Source: Caldifarciminota bacterium
GTDB taxonomy: Bacteria > Hydrothermota > 32-111 > QNBC01
NCBI GenBank assembly: GCA_015486655.1
Contig: WFRF01000192.1
Coordinates: 1-13,117, forward strand
Direction of reading: 5' to 3'
DNA length: 13,117 bases
Shown here: in pieces, positions 1-6,310 of the stretch
Position numbering within the stretch: position 1 is the stretch's first letter
How the letters are laid out: each line of letters begins with the position of its first letter
Notes under the pieces: model-generated
The model's input: the letters and a program-made list of their open reading frames with translations, nothing else
Databases searched by the model: none
Told to the model about the DNA's origin: nothing
Translations under genes and position numbers: made by a program

Positions 1-288
1 CCCGGAAAAAGTGACAGAAGTTACGGTATTTACGTTGCTAAATTAGCGGGAATACCGGAGAAAGTTATCTCAAGAAGCAACGAAATACTTGAGATGCTTG
101 AAGAAGAGGGAAAAATCACATTTAAAAAACTCGAAAGTAATAAGGAAAAAACCTATCAACTTGAACTGTTCGACAAACGTTCCCGTGTAATTGCAGAGAT
201 AAAATCAATAGACATAAATTCTATGACACCCATTGAAGCCATGAATTTTCTAAACAAATTGATTAAGGAAATCGAAGATATTACCTGA
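1..288 (+). CDS. mutS: DNA mismatch repair protein MutS, C-terminal fragment
   Basis: Partial gene; the 5' end lies outside the window. The open frame from base 1 gives 95 residues ending at TGA. Residues 1-30 match the end of the MutS ATPase domain (GKSDRSYGIYVAKLAGIP, then VISRSNEIL), where the family has the conserved SYGI-VA-LAG-P stretch followed by the helix leading out of the ATPase. The tail (SMTPIEAMNFLNKLIKEI) matches the short C-terminal helical dimerisation element, usually written as TP-EAL--L--L. In the family, MutS binds mispaired DNA and recruits MutL in an ATP-dependent way. An LxLF-like stretch (QLELFDK) precedes the tail. The last 8 bases overlap the stop end of the convergent membrane-protein gene, so no terminator separates them. 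Confidence 0.93.
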   Translation, partial: PGKSDRSYGIYVAKLAGIPEKVISRSNEILEMLEEEGKITFKKLESNKEKTYQLELFDKRSRVIAEIKSIDINSMTPIEAMNFLNKLIKEIEDIT

Positions 289-1168
289 GCTGATTATCTT
301 TATAAAAAAGTTGTGTTGAAATTTCCGAAAATAAAATAGAATAAATCAGGACAAATACATACAGAATCAGCAAAAACGGGTATAGTGCGGGAATAGCCAC
401 GGATATTGATACAAAACCGAGTGCTATAAGCATTAGAAACAAAGAAATAGTAAATATTACTAATGTGAAAAGTAAATATTTGATAAATGCTTTCGGTGAT
501 TTAAAAATGGTAATCATTTTTTTTACGGCATCATGGAATTTACAATTGTCTACAATAACGATAGCCGGTAAAAAATAATATATAAATAAACTTATGATAT
601 ATATAAAAAGATAAACAGCTGCAACAATAGTGAACAAAATAATTTCGAGAAAATATCTCAAAACGGGTACTATACCTGTAAATACTTTAGCCAAATAAAC
701 AGTTAGTGTATTTAAAGCATAATTGAATAAAAAAACAGCAAAAAACAGTACGATAAGTGCTATGGCAATTTGAAAAAATCTTTTTAGAAATATATTACCC
801 ACTACTGCATAGAATTTTAAACTGAACTTTTGTTTTTCATCAAAAGCAGTACTTAACAGCGTAACTCTGTTAGCGGCATCAATGAACAAATATATTGATA
901 TCAACAATGTTATTGCAAGGGCAACGGCAATAATAAATTTAACAACACCTGCATTACCCATGTTGTTTAAATTATCCCTCATAATGCCAATGACATCATA
1001 AGGGTTTGCCTGAAGCGAATCCCTGTATATTCCTGTTAACAAGGGGGTTAGTGTTATGTTAAGCACAACCGATACAATTAAAAAATACAGGTAATAAATC
1101 ATACTAAGGGGGAACAATTTCAACATGGAAACTCTAAAAGATTTTGATATATAGTATCGTATATTCAT
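281..1168 (-). CDS. polytopic inner-membrane protein of unknown function
   Basis: The 295-residue protein is dominated by hydrophobic segments, roughly at residues 20-42, 75-97, 131-152, 172-205 (long, perhaps two passes), 229-252 and 254-282, so about six transmembrane helices. Short basic loops lie between them. I see no catalytic motif. The architecture (a loop with an amphipathic DAVKKMITIFK helix between hydrophobic pairs) resembles the loosely defined families of six-helix bacterial membrane proteins, but I cannot name the family. The ATG overlaps the TAA of the upstream lolA-like gene by one base (TAATG), so the two are very likely translationally coupled and co-transcribed. No separate promoter or Shine-Dalgarno is needed. 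The coupling suggests an envelope role alongside the LolA-like protein; this is inference only. The 3' end overlaps mutS tail to tail. Confidence 0.8.
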   Translation of the reverse strand: MNIRYYISKSFRVSMLKLFPLSMIYYLYFLIVSVVLNITLTPLLTGIYRDSLQANPYDVIGIMRDNLNNMGNAGVVKFIIAVALAITLLISIYLFIDAANRVTLLSTAFDEKQKFSLKFYAVVGNIFLKRFFQIAIALIVLFFAVFLFNYALNTLTVYLAKVFTGIVPVLRYFLEIILFTIVAAVYLFIYIISLFIYYFLPAIVIVDNCKFHDAVKKMITIFKSPKAFIKYLLFTLVIFTISLFLMLIALGFVSISVAIPALYPFLLILYVFVLIYSILFSEISTQLFYKDNQLR

Positions 1169-1710
1169 TAATTTTTGTTTTTCTTTTTAGGAAATACAAA
1201 TAGTTTGTGATCTAATTTCCCGTCTGTTTTCTGCTTTGAAAAAGAAAATTTAAGGACCTGCTCCTTAGTGTAAATATCTATGAATCTCAGGGGGAGGTTT
1301 CCGTTCACAATTATGCTGTCGAGCGGAATAAGAGAATCATTCGGGGTTAAAATGAGCGTATCATTTTTTTTCTTAGTTTTAAACATATTTTTTTTATTGA
1401 ACAGTATATTAGAAGGCATTAACCACGCATTTTCATTACTCAACTCCGAGTAAGTGATCTGTTTTGACTTTTTAATCAGAATCATTGCAGAATCTCCCCT
1501 TACTATCATTACCTGCTTCTCAGGGAAATTAACATCCATCCTGAGAAAAGACGGTTTCTTTATATATATATTACCTTTTATCTCTGCAACTTGAGTGGAA
1601 TCCGAATCAAGAATCGTTTCGGAAAACTCAGAGCTAAATGTGTTAAATTCAAATACATTTGCAGAAATTAAAACGGGCAACAGATAAATCAAAATCAATA
1701 TTTTTTTCAT
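1168..1710 (-). CDS. LolA-like periplasmic outer-membrane lipoprotein carrier
   Basis: The 180-residue protein starts with a clear Sec signal peptide: MKK, a hydrophobic core to about residue 15, and likely cleavage after ISA (A17). The mature part follows the LolA pattern: an early F-SEFSETI strand, G-IYIKKPSFLRMDVNFPEKQVMIVRGDSAMILIKKSKQITY (about residues 46-87; family pattern G-----P---R-----P--Q-iv-dG---w-y), then alternating beta-strands to a lysine-rich end (PKKKNKN). LolA carries lipoproteins across the periplasm from LolCDE to the outer-membrane receptor LolB; this supports a diderm cell. At about 163 mature residues it is somewhat shorter than E. coli LolA. The start is fixed by the signal peptide. 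There is no Shine-Dalgarno upstream, and the promoter sits 6 bp before the ATG (see the promoter entry). It is coupled to the downstream membrane protein through TAATG. It could be a LolA-superfamily protein with another lipid or lipoprotein cargo. Confidence 0.72.
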   Translation of the reverse strand: MKKILILIYLLPVLISANVFEFNTFSSEFSETILDSDSTQVAEIKGNIYIKKPSFLRMDVNFPEKQVMIVRGDSAMILIKKSKQITYSELSNENAWLMPSNILFNKKNMFKTKKKNDTLILTPNDSLIPLDSIIVNGNLPLRFIDIYTKEQVLKFSFSKQKTDGKLDHKLFVFPKKKNKN

Positions 1711-1716
1711 GTTGAT

Positions 1717-1745
1717 ATACTACACTAATCGATTTTTTATGTCAA
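1717..1745 (-). promoter_or_regulatory. sigma-70-type promoter of the lolA-like gene, predicted leaderless
   Basis: On the minus strand, TTGACA (1740-1745) is followed by a 17-bp spacer and TAGTAT (1717-1722). Six bases (ATCAAC) separate the -10 box from the ATG at 1710. With the usual 6-7 bp from -10 to +1, transcription would start at or next to the A of the ATG, and no Shine-Dalgarno lies upstream. The promoter occupies the whole gap after the regulator gene, so the lolA-like pair can be transcribed independently of the tldDE operon. Confidence 0.65.
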
Positions 1746-1758
1746 GCATCTTATTTCT

Positions 1759-3192
1759 CTATTTCTCTTCGGAATATTCCTTAATTTTATACTGAAGGGC
1801 TCTCAGGCTGATTCCCAATTTCTCCGCCGTCATTTTTCTGTTTCCGTTAAATATTTCAAGTGTCCTTAAAATTGCTTCTTTTTCTATCTCTTTAAGGGAT
1901 TTAACCGGTATGTTGAAAACGTTGGACTTCGATCTCTGTATTTCCAAGGGAAGGTCTTTAATTCTTATATATTTATCCTTGGAGGCAAGAAGCGCAGAAG
2001 AAACGGCATTTTTTAATTCATCATAATTGCCGCTCCAATCATAGTTCTTCATAATTTGCATTGCCTTTTTTGTAAAACTTTTTTTGGCAAATGATACCTT
2101 ACTTAAATAGTCTTCTATGAAAGCCACTATGTCTTCTCTTCTCTCTCTAAGCGGCGGGAAGTAAATAATGTTACTCTTTAAGAAAAAATACAATTCATCG
2201 GAAAATTTATCTTCTTTAACCTCATCATCGAGATGTTTCGTAGCAGTAAAAATATACCTTGCATTAATCTTCTTTTTAATATTGCCGCTTAATTTTATCT
2301 CGGCTCCGTTTTTTACTATATTCAATACCTCTTTTTGCATCTGAGAGGGCATTTTTTCAATATATTTGAATACTACTGTTCCGCCGTCTCCCTCAATCAG
2401 AGAATTTGCATCCTCTCTCTTTTCAAACAGCTGCTTTCTGAAATTTTCATTTGTCAATTTTTGACAGTCAATTTCTATAAAAGGAGCATCTTTTCTTTCG
2501 GAACTGTTATGAATCGTTCTTGCGGAAAGATTTTTACCTACCCCTTTTTCACCTACTAACAGCAAGGGTAAAGAATTGTTTGCATAGTATTTTAATTTTT
2601 CAAGTATCCTGTAACTAATGGGTGATTTGACAACTATATCCTCTATAGTTATTTGCCTGTCTCTTGCCTGAGAACCGAGAAATCTTTTATTAATTATCTC
2701 TTTCAATTTCAAATTTTCCACTAAAAGTCCCAACCACTTTATTATGACTTCGACAAATTCAAGGGATGTTCGATCAAACTGTCTATGCGACGTCTTCGTA
2801 TCAAAGTATACTATACCGTGTAGTTCGTTATTTCTAAAAACAGGTACTCCAATTAAGGAATATATATCATATATTTCAACGCTGGAGTTTTTTTCGTTAA
2901 ACCCCTCAATCTGTATGTTATTTTTCAATATATATTCACCTTTTTTTTCTATTTCATCAATTGTCCTTCTGATTATACTGTTCTTCTTTTCAATTTCCTC
3001 ATCATTCACATTTATACTGTGGAATATATTGAACTCTCCGGATTGCCCTTTTATAAGCATTATCCCTCTCTGAGCAGAGATGCTTTTAAAGATTGCTTCA
3101 AAACTTTTTTTTATTATATTATTAATCTCATCGTCAATAAGAATTATTTGGCAAATCTTATAAAAATCTTTAATATATTTTTCGGGTAACAT
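1759..3192 (-). CDS. GAF - degenerate AAA+ - Fis-type HTH regulator (NtrC-like, apparently inactive ATPase)
   Basis: The 477-residue protein has three parts: a GAF-like sensor domain (about 16-160), a sigma-54-activator AAA+ module (about 180-415) and a Fis-type helix-turn-helix (about 434-472, ILRTLEIFNGNRKMTAEKLGI). Walker A survives (GEKGVGK, 214-220), as does PPLRERREDI (347-355). Nearly everything else is lost. The GAFTGA loop that contacts sigma-54 is deleted (the region 250-268 is shortened). The Walker B DE is replaced in GGTVVFKYIE (270-279). Both arginine-finger positions are S331 and F337 in FSDELYFFL. The sensor II arginine is D391 (GNYDELKN, normally GN-REL-N). I infer a DNA-binding, ligand-responsive regulator that does not remodel sigma-54 holoenzyme. 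It is the last gene of tldD-tldE-regulator: the ATG lies one base after the tldE stop, with AGGAG inside the end of tldE, so it is probably made together with TldDE. Confidence 0.82.
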   Translation of the reverse strand: MLPEKYIKDFYKICQIILIDDEINNIIKKSFEAIFKSISAQRGIMLIKGQSGEFNIFHSINVNDEEIEKKNSIIRRTIDEIEKKGEYILKNNIQIEGFNEKNSSVEIYDIYSLIGVPVFRNNELHGIVYFDTKTSHRQFDRTSLEFVEVIIKWLGLLVENLKLKEIINKRFLGSQARDRQITIEDIVVKSPISYRILEKLKYYANNSLPLLLVGEKGVGKNLSARTIHNSSERKDAPFIEIDCQKLTNENFRKQLFEKREDANSLIEGDGGTVVFKYIEKMPSQMQKEVLNIVKNGAEIKLSGNIKKKINARYIFTATKHLDDEVKEDKFSDELYFFLKSNIIYFPPLRERREDIVAFIEDYLSKVSFAKKSFTKKAMQIMKNYDWSGNYDELKNAVSSALLASKDKYIRIKDLPLEIQRSKSNVFNIPVKSLKEIEKEAILRTLEIFNGNRKMTAEKLGISLRALQYKIKEYSEEK

Positions 3193-3193
3193 C

Positions 3194-4495
3194 TTATTCT
3201 CCTGTTAAATTAAGCTTTTTAAATTTGACGGCTTTTGGCCCCATATACTCCCCTCTTAAAACTTTCTCTTTGGATAAGTATATATTCTTAAATGACTCTC
3301 CGATACTACCTGAAACGGAGCCGCCTTTAATAGGTGTAATACCGTTTTTAGAGAATTCATAACCGTGTCTGATCTCTCCTCCGAATGTACCTGATATTGG
3401 ATCCGGCATAAATGAAGAAAATGACATTATATAATATACCACATCCTCCCCTTCCGTAAATTCATCCATACTCATATTCCCGGAGTTTATCTCTACATTA
3501 CCAAAAGATCCGGTGTGATCTTCTTTGTTGTATTGAGCATATCTTACATCATTCCACCTTTTTTTAAACAAACCGTTTTCAATCACGGTAAAATCCTGCA
3601 TAGGGGCTCCGTCTTCATCAAATTTCGCCGTTTTTAAACCGTTTTTTACACTGGAATTAGATTTCATGGTTATTTTATCCCCTTCCGCCGCCTCTATTAT
3701 TTCTTCATTGAGTTTGAGCATTGACTGTTTTTGAAAGTTGGCTCTTCCGCTTGTCTGAAAAACGAGCGGGGAGAACAAATCTTCCAGAGGTTCTTCCATT
3801 AAAACAACCGGATAAATACCACTCTTCGGTAACCTGGCATTTAAGGAATCCGTTGCATATTTTGCTGACTTTTTAATCTCGGCTTCGAAATCGAGCATTT
3901 CGGGAAATACAACCTTTCTATAATTGTGGCATTCCATATCCTTTGCATCATTTCCCGAAAGAACCACATAATCAATTTCAAATGAGGTTCTTTTATCAGT
4001 TTCATTTACCCCTTTACTGTTAACATACTCTATATCTCTCATTGTTGCAAATAATTCCAGGCTGCTGTATCTAGCGGGTTTAATTTGCGCTTCCATAGCT
4101 TTATACCTGTCGAAAAACTCAAAAAGTAAACCTCTGCGGTCTTTTACAATTTTATCGGAAACACTGCTCTTGTCGTAATAATAATCGCCTCCGGCATATA
4201 TTTCCCAGGGTATATTATTGGAATATTTTGCAATTTCAACAGCCGCTTCAACTCTGGCATCGATATTTTTCTCATTATGCTGTAATGTAATCAAAGATAA
4301 TCCCAGTTGTCTTTCCCCGTTTATTTCATGTAGGTTGTACACTTTAACCGTATAGGAAACGGTAGAAACATCTCTCAATTGTTCAATATAGTTTTTTATT
4401 AAAAACAATTGGTTTGATTTACTTTCAACTGTCTTTATCTCCCATGCGTATACATCTTTATTTTTATTGAGTGCTTCTTTTATTTTATTTATCAT
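3194..4495 (-). CDS. tldE: TldE/PmbA-family subunit of the TldDE protease
   Basis: The 433-residue protein matches the TldE (PmbA) branch of the modulator-of-gyrase family: an alpha/beta N-terminal half followed by a beta-rich C-terminal half. Recognisable stretches are KFDEDGAPMQDFTVIENGLFKKRW (about 291-314; family pattern D-EG-p----l-enG-l) and DPISGTFGGEIRHGYEF (365-381). It lacks the HExxxH zinc site, as expected for the non-catalytic partner that lines the TldDE chamber. TldDE heterodimers cleave unfolded or leader peptides and in E. coli act in microcin B17 maturation and CcdA turnover. The start codon follows the tldD stop by 9 bases, with TAAGGAG supplying the Shine-Dalgarno immediately after that stop. 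Partner and order (tldD first) support the assignment. No microcin-like precursor gene is visible nearby, so a general peptidase role is more likely. Confidence 0.88.
   Translation of the reverse strand: MINKIKEALNKNKDVYAWEIKTVESKSNQLFLIKNYIEQLRDVSTVSYTVKVYNLHEINGERQLGLSLITLQHNEKNIDARVEAAVEIAKYSNNIPWEIYAGGDYYYDKSSVSDKIVKDRRGLLFEFFDRYKAMEAQIKPARYSSLELFATMRDIEYVNSKGVNETDKRTSFEIDYVVLSGNDAKDMECHNYRKVVFPEMLDFEAEIKKSAKYATDSLNARLPKSGIYPVVLMEEPLEDLFSPLVFQTSGRANFQKQSMLKLNEEIIEAAEGDKITMKSNSSVKNGLKTAKFDEDGAPMQDFTVIENGLFKKRWNDVRYAQYNKEDHTGSFGNVEINSGNMSMDEFTEGEDVVYYIMSFSSFMPDPISGTFGGEIRHGYEFSKNGITPIKGGSVSGSIGESFKNIYLSKEKVLRGEYMGPKAVKFKKLNLTGE
3199..3203 (-). promoter_or_regulatory. Shine-Dalgarno of the NtrC-like regulator, inside the end of tldE
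   Basis: AGGAG lies within the last tldE codons (T-G-E-stop), 6 bases before the regulator ATG at 3192. Only one base separates the tldE TAA from that ATG. This fixes the regulator start and implies translational coupling to tldE. Confidence 0.7.
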
Positions 4496-4504
4496 AATAA
4501 CTCC

Positions 4505-5896
4505 TTATCCCAATCTCGTTTTGAACTTTATATGGGGGCCGCCCGAGGAAACCTTTACCCATTCTTTATGCCCCTTTCCGCAGTATCCTAAACCGCTTAT
4601 TTCAAGATCATTACCAACCATGGATATTGATTTAAGGAGATCCGGAACATACCCCGTTATAAAAATAGGTGAATAGATTTTCCCCGTTAAAGCACCATTC
4701 TTGATCTCCTCCCCGATTAAACATTCAATCTGAATCCCCCAATTTTTCGGGTCTTCCATACCGCTGCCGCCTTTTATGAGATAAATCCCGTTATCAACAG
4801 AAGCTATCATCTCGTCCTTGCCGGACTCTCCGGGGGCAAAGAAAGTGTTTGTCATTCTTGCATACGATTTTCTCTTGTAGGATTCCCTTCTGCCGTTTGA
4901 TGTTCTTTCGGCATTTAATCTCATGGCGGCGTTAAGATCCGTCATGCCTTTAACAAGAATCCCTTTATCTATAATTTTTGTTTTGGTTGCGGGCATTCCC
5001 TCGTCATCAAAATAAAAACTACCGGATTCTCCGGGTTCCAGAGCCGAATCATACATTGTAACAAGAGGGCTGGCAATCTGTTTACCGATATAACTGGCAC
5101 CCATCGCCCTCTCTTTCAAAAACATATCCATCTCCATTCCATGCCCGAATGCTTCGTGCGCAATTAATCCCGCAACCTCCGGTGAAGCTACTATATCATA
5201 AAATCCCGATTCAATTTTATTTGCGCTTAACAGCTTCATTGCATCCTTTACAGTTTTTTCGATAATCTCCTCGGGTATATCAACATGCTCATACCCGCCC
5301 TGTTTTGATATACCGTCGTAATTGTATTTTACAGATTTTCCGTCACTTACTATGATTTGAATAACCCTATCCAACCGCGTTATGTCTTGTGTCAAGAAAT
5401 TGTTGGCGGAAATAAATGCCTTGAAAATAAAATTTTCCTTGTATACATTTATTACGTTTTTTATTCTTTCATCCTTTCCTGCAATATAATCGTTCTGCGA
5501 CCTGATCTTGGCAATTTTATCCTCTAATTTTATCGAGTCAAGAGGGATCTTCTGTTCGGTTTTAAAATGTTTTTCCCCTAAAACCTCTTCGGGTACACGA
5601 TGTTTCATATTAAATATAGGAACATCGGATAAAATTTTATCAACAATGCTTACAATATTCTCTTTATCAATATTAGAAAAAGAATACTCGACAAAATATT
5701 TACCGTTATAAACGGAAAAAACCCCTCCGAAAACGGAAGGATGTTCACTTATGTGTTCTTGTCTTCCCTGCTTGATAACATCAAGTCCGGTTTCATTTTC
5801 GAATAAAAAATAACTGTAATAGAACTTTTTATTTAACCGTTCAATCTGTTCTTTGATAATCGGATAAATACCTTTGATAAATTCCAATTTATTCAT
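4505..5896 (-). CDS. tldD: TldD zinc metallopeptidase, catalytic subunit
   Basis: The 463-residue protein is a TldD: the zinc motif HEAFGH (residues 247-252, HExxxH) sits in GLIAHEAFGHGMEMD, followed by the family regions VTMYDSALEPGESGSFYFDDEGMPATKTKIIDKGILVKG (about 279-317) and LGYCGKGHKEWVKVSSGGPHIKF near the end, where C439 matches the conserved MCGK-G position. The HExxxH histidines plus a downstream ligand hold zinc in characterised TldD. It works with TldE, encoded directly downstream. An in-frame ATG exists 18 codons further upstream (5950), but MNKLEF at 5896 is preferred: it has AAGGAG (5902-5907) at 5-base spacing, and the promoter below overlaps the upstream alternative. It is the first gene of the tldD-tldE-regulator operon. 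Confidence 0.92.
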   Translation of the reverse strand: MNKLEFIKGIYPIIKEQIERLNKKFYYSYFLFENETGLDVIKQGRQEHISEHPSVFGGVFSVYNGKYFVEYSFSNIDKENIVSIVDKILSDVPIFNMKHRVPEEVLGEKHFKTEQKIPLDSIKLEDKIAKIRSQNDYIAGKDERIKNVINVYKENFIFKAFISANNFLTQDITRLDRVIQIIVSDGKSVKYNYDGISKQGGYEHVDIPEEIIEKTVKDAMKLLSANKIESGFYDIVASPEVAGLIAHEAFGHGMEMDMFLKERAMGASYIGKQIASPLVTMYDSALEPGESGSFYFDDEGMPATKTKIIDKGILVKGMTDLNAAMRLNAERTSNGRRESYKRKSYARMTNTFFAPGESGKDEMIASVDNGIYLIKGGSGMEDPKNWGIQIECLIGEEIKNGALTGKIYSPIFITGYVPDLLKSISMVGNDLEISGLGYCGKGHKEWVKVSSGGPHIKFKTRLG

Positions 5897-5921
5897 TATG
5901 ACTCCTTCCTTTGTTTTAATT

Positions 5922-5950
5922 ATAATATCAGAATTAAGAAAATAAGTCAA
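5922..5950 (-). promoter_or_regulatory. sigma-70-type extended -10 promoter of the tldD operon
   Basis: On the minus strand, TTGACT (5945-5950), a 17-bp spacer ending in TGA, and TATTAT (5922-5927) give a near-consensus promoter with an extended -10 (TGnTATTAT). The predicted start near 5915 leaves a leader of about 19 nt carrying GGAAGGAG before the tldD ATG. I saw no sigma-54-type GG-N10-GC element here, so the NtrC-like regulator of this operon is not obviously acting on a sigma-54 promoter at this site. Confidence 0.68.
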
Positions 5951-6079
5951 ATAATTTATGAAATTTTTGCATCTTTAATCAAAACCCTTATCTCATAAGC
6001 TTATTTATTTGCATTATTTAACTTCTGTCAATAACTCAAATTAAAAAAGCAAGAATAAATAAGGATAACATTATGAATT

Positions 6080-6112
6080 CCCCTATATAGGTGGGTGGCT
6101 ATAGCGACGGGG
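6080..6112. repeat. nested inverted repeat, CCCC/GGGG around CTATATAG/CTATAG
   Basis: CCCC (6080-6083) pairs with GGGG (6109-6112), and CTATATAG (6083-6090) can pair with CTATAG (6099-6104) around a GT-rich loop GTGGGTGG. Local G+C is clearly higher than in the flanks. Pairing is imperfect because CGAC lies between the inner and outer 3' arms. It could be the end of a small repeated element; copies elsewhere cannot be seen from this window. Confidence 0.4.
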
Positions 6113-6123
6113 TGTTCTGAAAT

Positions 6124-6209
6124 AAGTAAGAAGTGGGAACTAGGAACTAAGAAGTTAAATCGGAAGTGATTATCCTATTTCTTTATTTCTTACTTCTTAG
6201 TTCTCACTT
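6124..6209. repeat. two opposed arrays of a 7-bp repeat (AASTRRG-like)
   Basis: On the plus strand 6124-6158 reads as five adjoining heptamers: AAGTAAG, AAGTGGG, AACTAGG, AACTAAG, AAGTTAA. On the minus strand 6209-6182 reads as four: AAGTGAG, AACTAAG, AAGTAAG, AAATAAA. The arrays face each other across about 23 bases, so a long imperfect hairpin could form. Similar heptameric short tandem repeats are known from intergenic DNA of several bacteria, such as cyanobacterial STRR sequences. Whether this one is dispersed in the genome cannot be judged here. Confidence 0.6.
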
Positions 6210-6222
6210 GAGGCAAAGCCTC
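6210..6222. repeat. perfect 5-bp hairpin GAGGC-AAA-GCCTC
   Basis: GAGGC (6210-6214) and GCCTC (6218-6222) pair around AAA. It abuts the minus-facing heptamer array and is followed on the plus strand by GTTATTTTT. It looks like part of the repeat island; see the rejected list for the terminator reading. Confidence 0.5.
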
Positions 6223-6275
6223 GTTATTTTTCACTTTTTATTATTACTTCTCAAATCCCTCTCCGTATTGTCTTA

Positions 6276-6304
6276 TTGACGAATTAGGGAGGAGAGAATA
6301 TAAT
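6276..6304 (+). promoter_or_regulatory. sigma-70-type promoter of priA, predicted leaderless
   Basis: TTGACG (6276-6281), a 17-bp spacer and a perfect TATAAT (6299-6304) are followed by six bases (CATTTT) and the priA ATG at 6311. Transcription is predicted to start at or beside the A of the ATG. The purine-rich AGGGAGGAGAG is inside the promoter spacer, about 18 bases before the ATG, too far to be its Shine-Dalgarno. Confidence 0.72.
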
Positions 6305-6310
6305 CATTTT

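Larger units (their letters stand above)
5951..6275. other. divergent intergenic region without a gene
   Basis: No credible coding frame or RNA gene is seen between the divergent tldD and priA promoters. The tldD-proximal 110 bases are plain AT-rich sequence with one 10-bp palindrome (ATAAGCTTAT, 5995-6004). The rest is filled by the nested inverted repeat, the heptamer arrays and the hairpin listed separately. It is the only long non-coding stretch in the window. Confidence 0.7.

Noticed and set aside
5897..5950. Longer TldD start at 5950 (18 extra residues)
   Set aside because: The extra segment overlaps the -35/-10 promoter and lacks a ribosome-binding site, while ATG at 5896 has AAGGAG at proper spacing.
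5995..6004. ATAAGCTTAT palindrome as an operator
   Set aside because: A single 10-bp AT-rich palindrome is expected by chance in sequence of this composition, and it lies well upstream of the tldD promoter with no second copy.
6124..6209. CRISPR array
   Set aside because: The repeat units are 7 bp, adjoining and without spacers, and no cas genes are present.
6210..6230. Rho-independent terminator: GAGGC/GCCTC hairpin followed by GTTATTTTT on the plus strand
   Set aside because: The stem is only 5 bp with a 3-base loop, the T run is interrupted, and no plus-strand gene lies upstream for it to terminate. It fits better as part of the repeat island.
5897..6310. Sigma-54 promoter (GG-N10-GC) controlled by the NtrC-like protein, or a small RNA or tRNA in the gap
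   Set aside because: I found no convincing -24/-12 pair and no cloverleaf or other conserved RNA fold. The readable promoters here are sigma-70 type.
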